The position numbers and the translations under genes were made by a program. A stretch of 15,247 bases of DNA, taken from contig JAATVR010000584.1 in NCBI GenBank assembly GCA_014523665.1, forward strand, positions 1 to 15,247, written 5' to 3'. The first letter of the stretch is position 1, and every line of letters begins with the position of its first letter. The notes under the pieces are model-generated. The model was not told the origin of the DNA, made no database searches, and was given only the letters and a program-made list of their open reading frames with translations. Positions 14,370 through 15,247 of the stretch are shown here, piece after piece. The DNA is from Nitrososphaerales archaeon TH526. Its GTDB lineage: Archaea; Thermoproteota; Nitrososphaeria; Nitrososphaerales; Nitrososphaeraceae.

Positions 14370-14708
14370 ATGAAGAAAGGAAAGGGAGGACATATTTTTA
14401 TCCCGGTTATCGTGGCTTTGACCACAATAACTTTCATGACTGTAAGTTCCATGGGGTCTACAGCAAATGCTCAGGAAGAGGCATCTGCAGGTGATTCAAG
14501 CTCGTTCAAATTGATCGGTGCAGGAATGGCGTTTGGTTTGGCCGCTCTTGGAGCGGGCATTGGACTCGGTTACGTAGGGGCTGCCGGCCTAGCAGCAATT
14601 AGTGATAATCCGAAAATGCAGTCCAGGGTTTTCATCATTGTAGGCATGGTAGAATCAATCGCAATTTACGGTATCGTCATGATGTTCATCATACTCGGTC
14701 AAGCGTGA
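14370..14708 (+). CDS. atpK: A-type ATP synthase proteolipid subunit K (ring subunit)
   Basis: AtpK forms the membrane rotor ring that carries the coupling ion. The 112-residue product has an N-terminal stretch that looks like a cleavable signal peptide: K-rich start, hydrophobic core at about 9-26, and an ANA-Q site near residue 34. A single hairpin follows, with helix 1 at about 47-76 (rich in G and A, including GAGIGLGYVGAAG) and helix 2 at about 86-109. The ion-binding carboxylate is E95 in the MVESIAIYG segment. In sodium-coupled rings helix 1 carries a glutamine where this protein has L66, so proton coupling is more likely. One carboxylate per hairpin is typical of an ATP-making enzyme. 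The ATG is preceded by a leaderless promoter, and atpI follows after 64 nt. Confidence 0.93.
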   Translation: MKKGKGGHIFIPVIVALTTITFMTVSSMGSTANAQEEASAGDSSSFKLIGAGMAFGLAALGAGIGLGYVGAAGLAAISDNPKMQSRVFIIVGMVESIAIYGIVMMFIILGQA

Positions 14709-14772
14709 CCTAATCCGGGAGATTCCTGAGCAAGCCTCCCAACTGAGAGGATAACGGATGGACTGGGACTAA

Positions 14773-15247
14773 ATGGGAACCGCTAAACTACTAAAAACGA
14801 CGCTTGTCCTACCTCGGACTGAGACACAACAAGTTGTAAGCAGACTTGCTCAACTTGAATGGTTTCATCCATTACAACACGCATCTGAGTATATCAATCC
14901 CTATTACGATGACCTTCTATTGAAGGCCCAGAGGCTCTTCCAAGAAATTGACGATGTTGTGAAGGCATTGGGAGTGCCTCTTGAGACGGGCGTAATGGAT
15001 ACGATGTTTAAAGGTGCTCCAAAGCTGCGGACATCATACGAAATTGAAGATATTCAAGGTTTCATAGTTGATTTGGAGGGAAGAAGTGTGGAACTCTTGG
15101 ACGAACCTAGGAGGATACTTTTAGAGCAGAGTCAGGTTTCAAAACAGCTAGAAGAATATCGTACGATAGCATTGACCTTGGAAATGGCAGCGGAATTGAA
15201 TCTAGATCTTCGGATTTTCTCTAGATTGAGAACATTCTATGCTGCAA
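14773..15247 (+). CDS. atpI: A-type ATP synthase subunit I, 5' part only
   Basis: The frame runs open from ATG 14773 to the window edge, giving 158 complete codons. Subunit I (homologous to vacuolar subunit a) has an N-terminal cytoplasmic arm that binds the peripheral stalks and a C-terminal membrane part that forms the ion half-channels; the family is usually 600-700 residues. Only the start of the arm is visible: MGTAKLLKTTLVLPR, then a QLEWFHP stretch (residues 27-33), a YYDDLLLKAQRLFQEIDDVV helix, and a charged helical region continuing past the edge. Family support comes from the position directly after atpK and from the usual strand-then-helix opening. The start follows the atpK stop by 64 nt, with no convincing promoter between them. 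Confidence 0.85.
   Translation, partial: MGTAKLLKTTLVLPRTETQQVVSRLAQLEWFHPLQHASEYINPYYDDLLLKAQRLFQEIDDVVKALGVPLETGVMDTMFKGAPKLRTSYEIEDIQGFIVDLEGRSVELLDEPRRILLEQSQVSKQLEEYRTIALTLEMAAELNLDLRIFSRLRTFYAA

Noticed and set aside
14162..14452. 96-codon minus-strand frame overlapping the small ORF and atpK
   Set aside because: It runs antisense through the atpK promoter and signal-peptide region, and its sequence looks like a translated complement with no domain features.
14709..14772. Hairpin GGGAG...CTCCC between atpK and atpI as an attenuator
   Set aside because: Only five base pairs with a loop of about 14 nt and no T-tract; not distinguishable from chance.

Overview
The window is archaeal and most likely comes from the Nitrososphaeria (Thaumarchaeota, the ammonia-oxidising archaea lineage). 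It carries an A-type (A1AO) ATP synthase gene set, an archaeal NFACT/NEMF-type ribosome quality-control protein, de novo corrinoid genes and several small proteins I do not recognise. Most gene starts lie 20-35 nt downstream of a TTTAWATA-like box with almost no leader, as in leaderless archaeal transcription. Base composition is moderately AT-rich. No rRNA, tRNA, CRISPR array, insertion sequence or phage gene was seen. Genus-level placement is not possible from the sequence alone.

Layout. 1-1294: a truncated minus-strand gene and two small two-helix membrane proteins on opposite strands, separated by an AT-rich gap. 1439-2494: atpC, standing alone. 2581-3534: a divergent pair of unrecognised genes. 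3580-5878, minus strand: three cobalamin genes, cbiF and cbiL overlapping by 4 nt, with cbiT upstream under its own promoter. 5910-6227, minus: a three-helix protein resembling EMC6. 6313-8343, plus, divergent from it: the NFACT/NEMF (RqcH/Rqc2) protein. 8439-9528: a CBS-pair protein with a C-terminal zinc ribbon, overlapping a Mut7-C/PIN-like nuclease with its own zinc ribbon. 9651 to the right edge: the main ATP synthase cluster atpE-atpA-atpB-atpD, a 43-codon ORF, atpK, and the 5' part of atpI.

How the genes fit together. AtpA and AtpB form the A3B3 catalytic head. AtpD is the central rotor shaft, AtpC couples the shaft to the ring, AtpE is the peripheral stalk, AtpK is the proteolipid ring and AtpI is the membrane stator. 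atpE/A/B overlap each other (22 nt, 8 nt) and atpD follows after 10 nt, so they look like one transcription unit. atpK has its own leaderless promoter, consistent with extra demand for ring subunits. Subunits F and H are not seen in the window, and atpC is about 7 kb away from the rest. CbiL, CbiF and CbiT catalyse corrin-ring methylations; the rest of that pathway is elsewhere.

The points most worth a second look are: the 43-aa coiled-coil ORF inside the ATP synthase cluster; the EMC6-like protein divergent from the NEMF gene; an E-R in place of the D-R tRNA-binding pair in the NFACT protein; an unusual P-loop in AtpA; and the loss of the sodium-ligand glutamine in AtpK, which predicts proton coupling.
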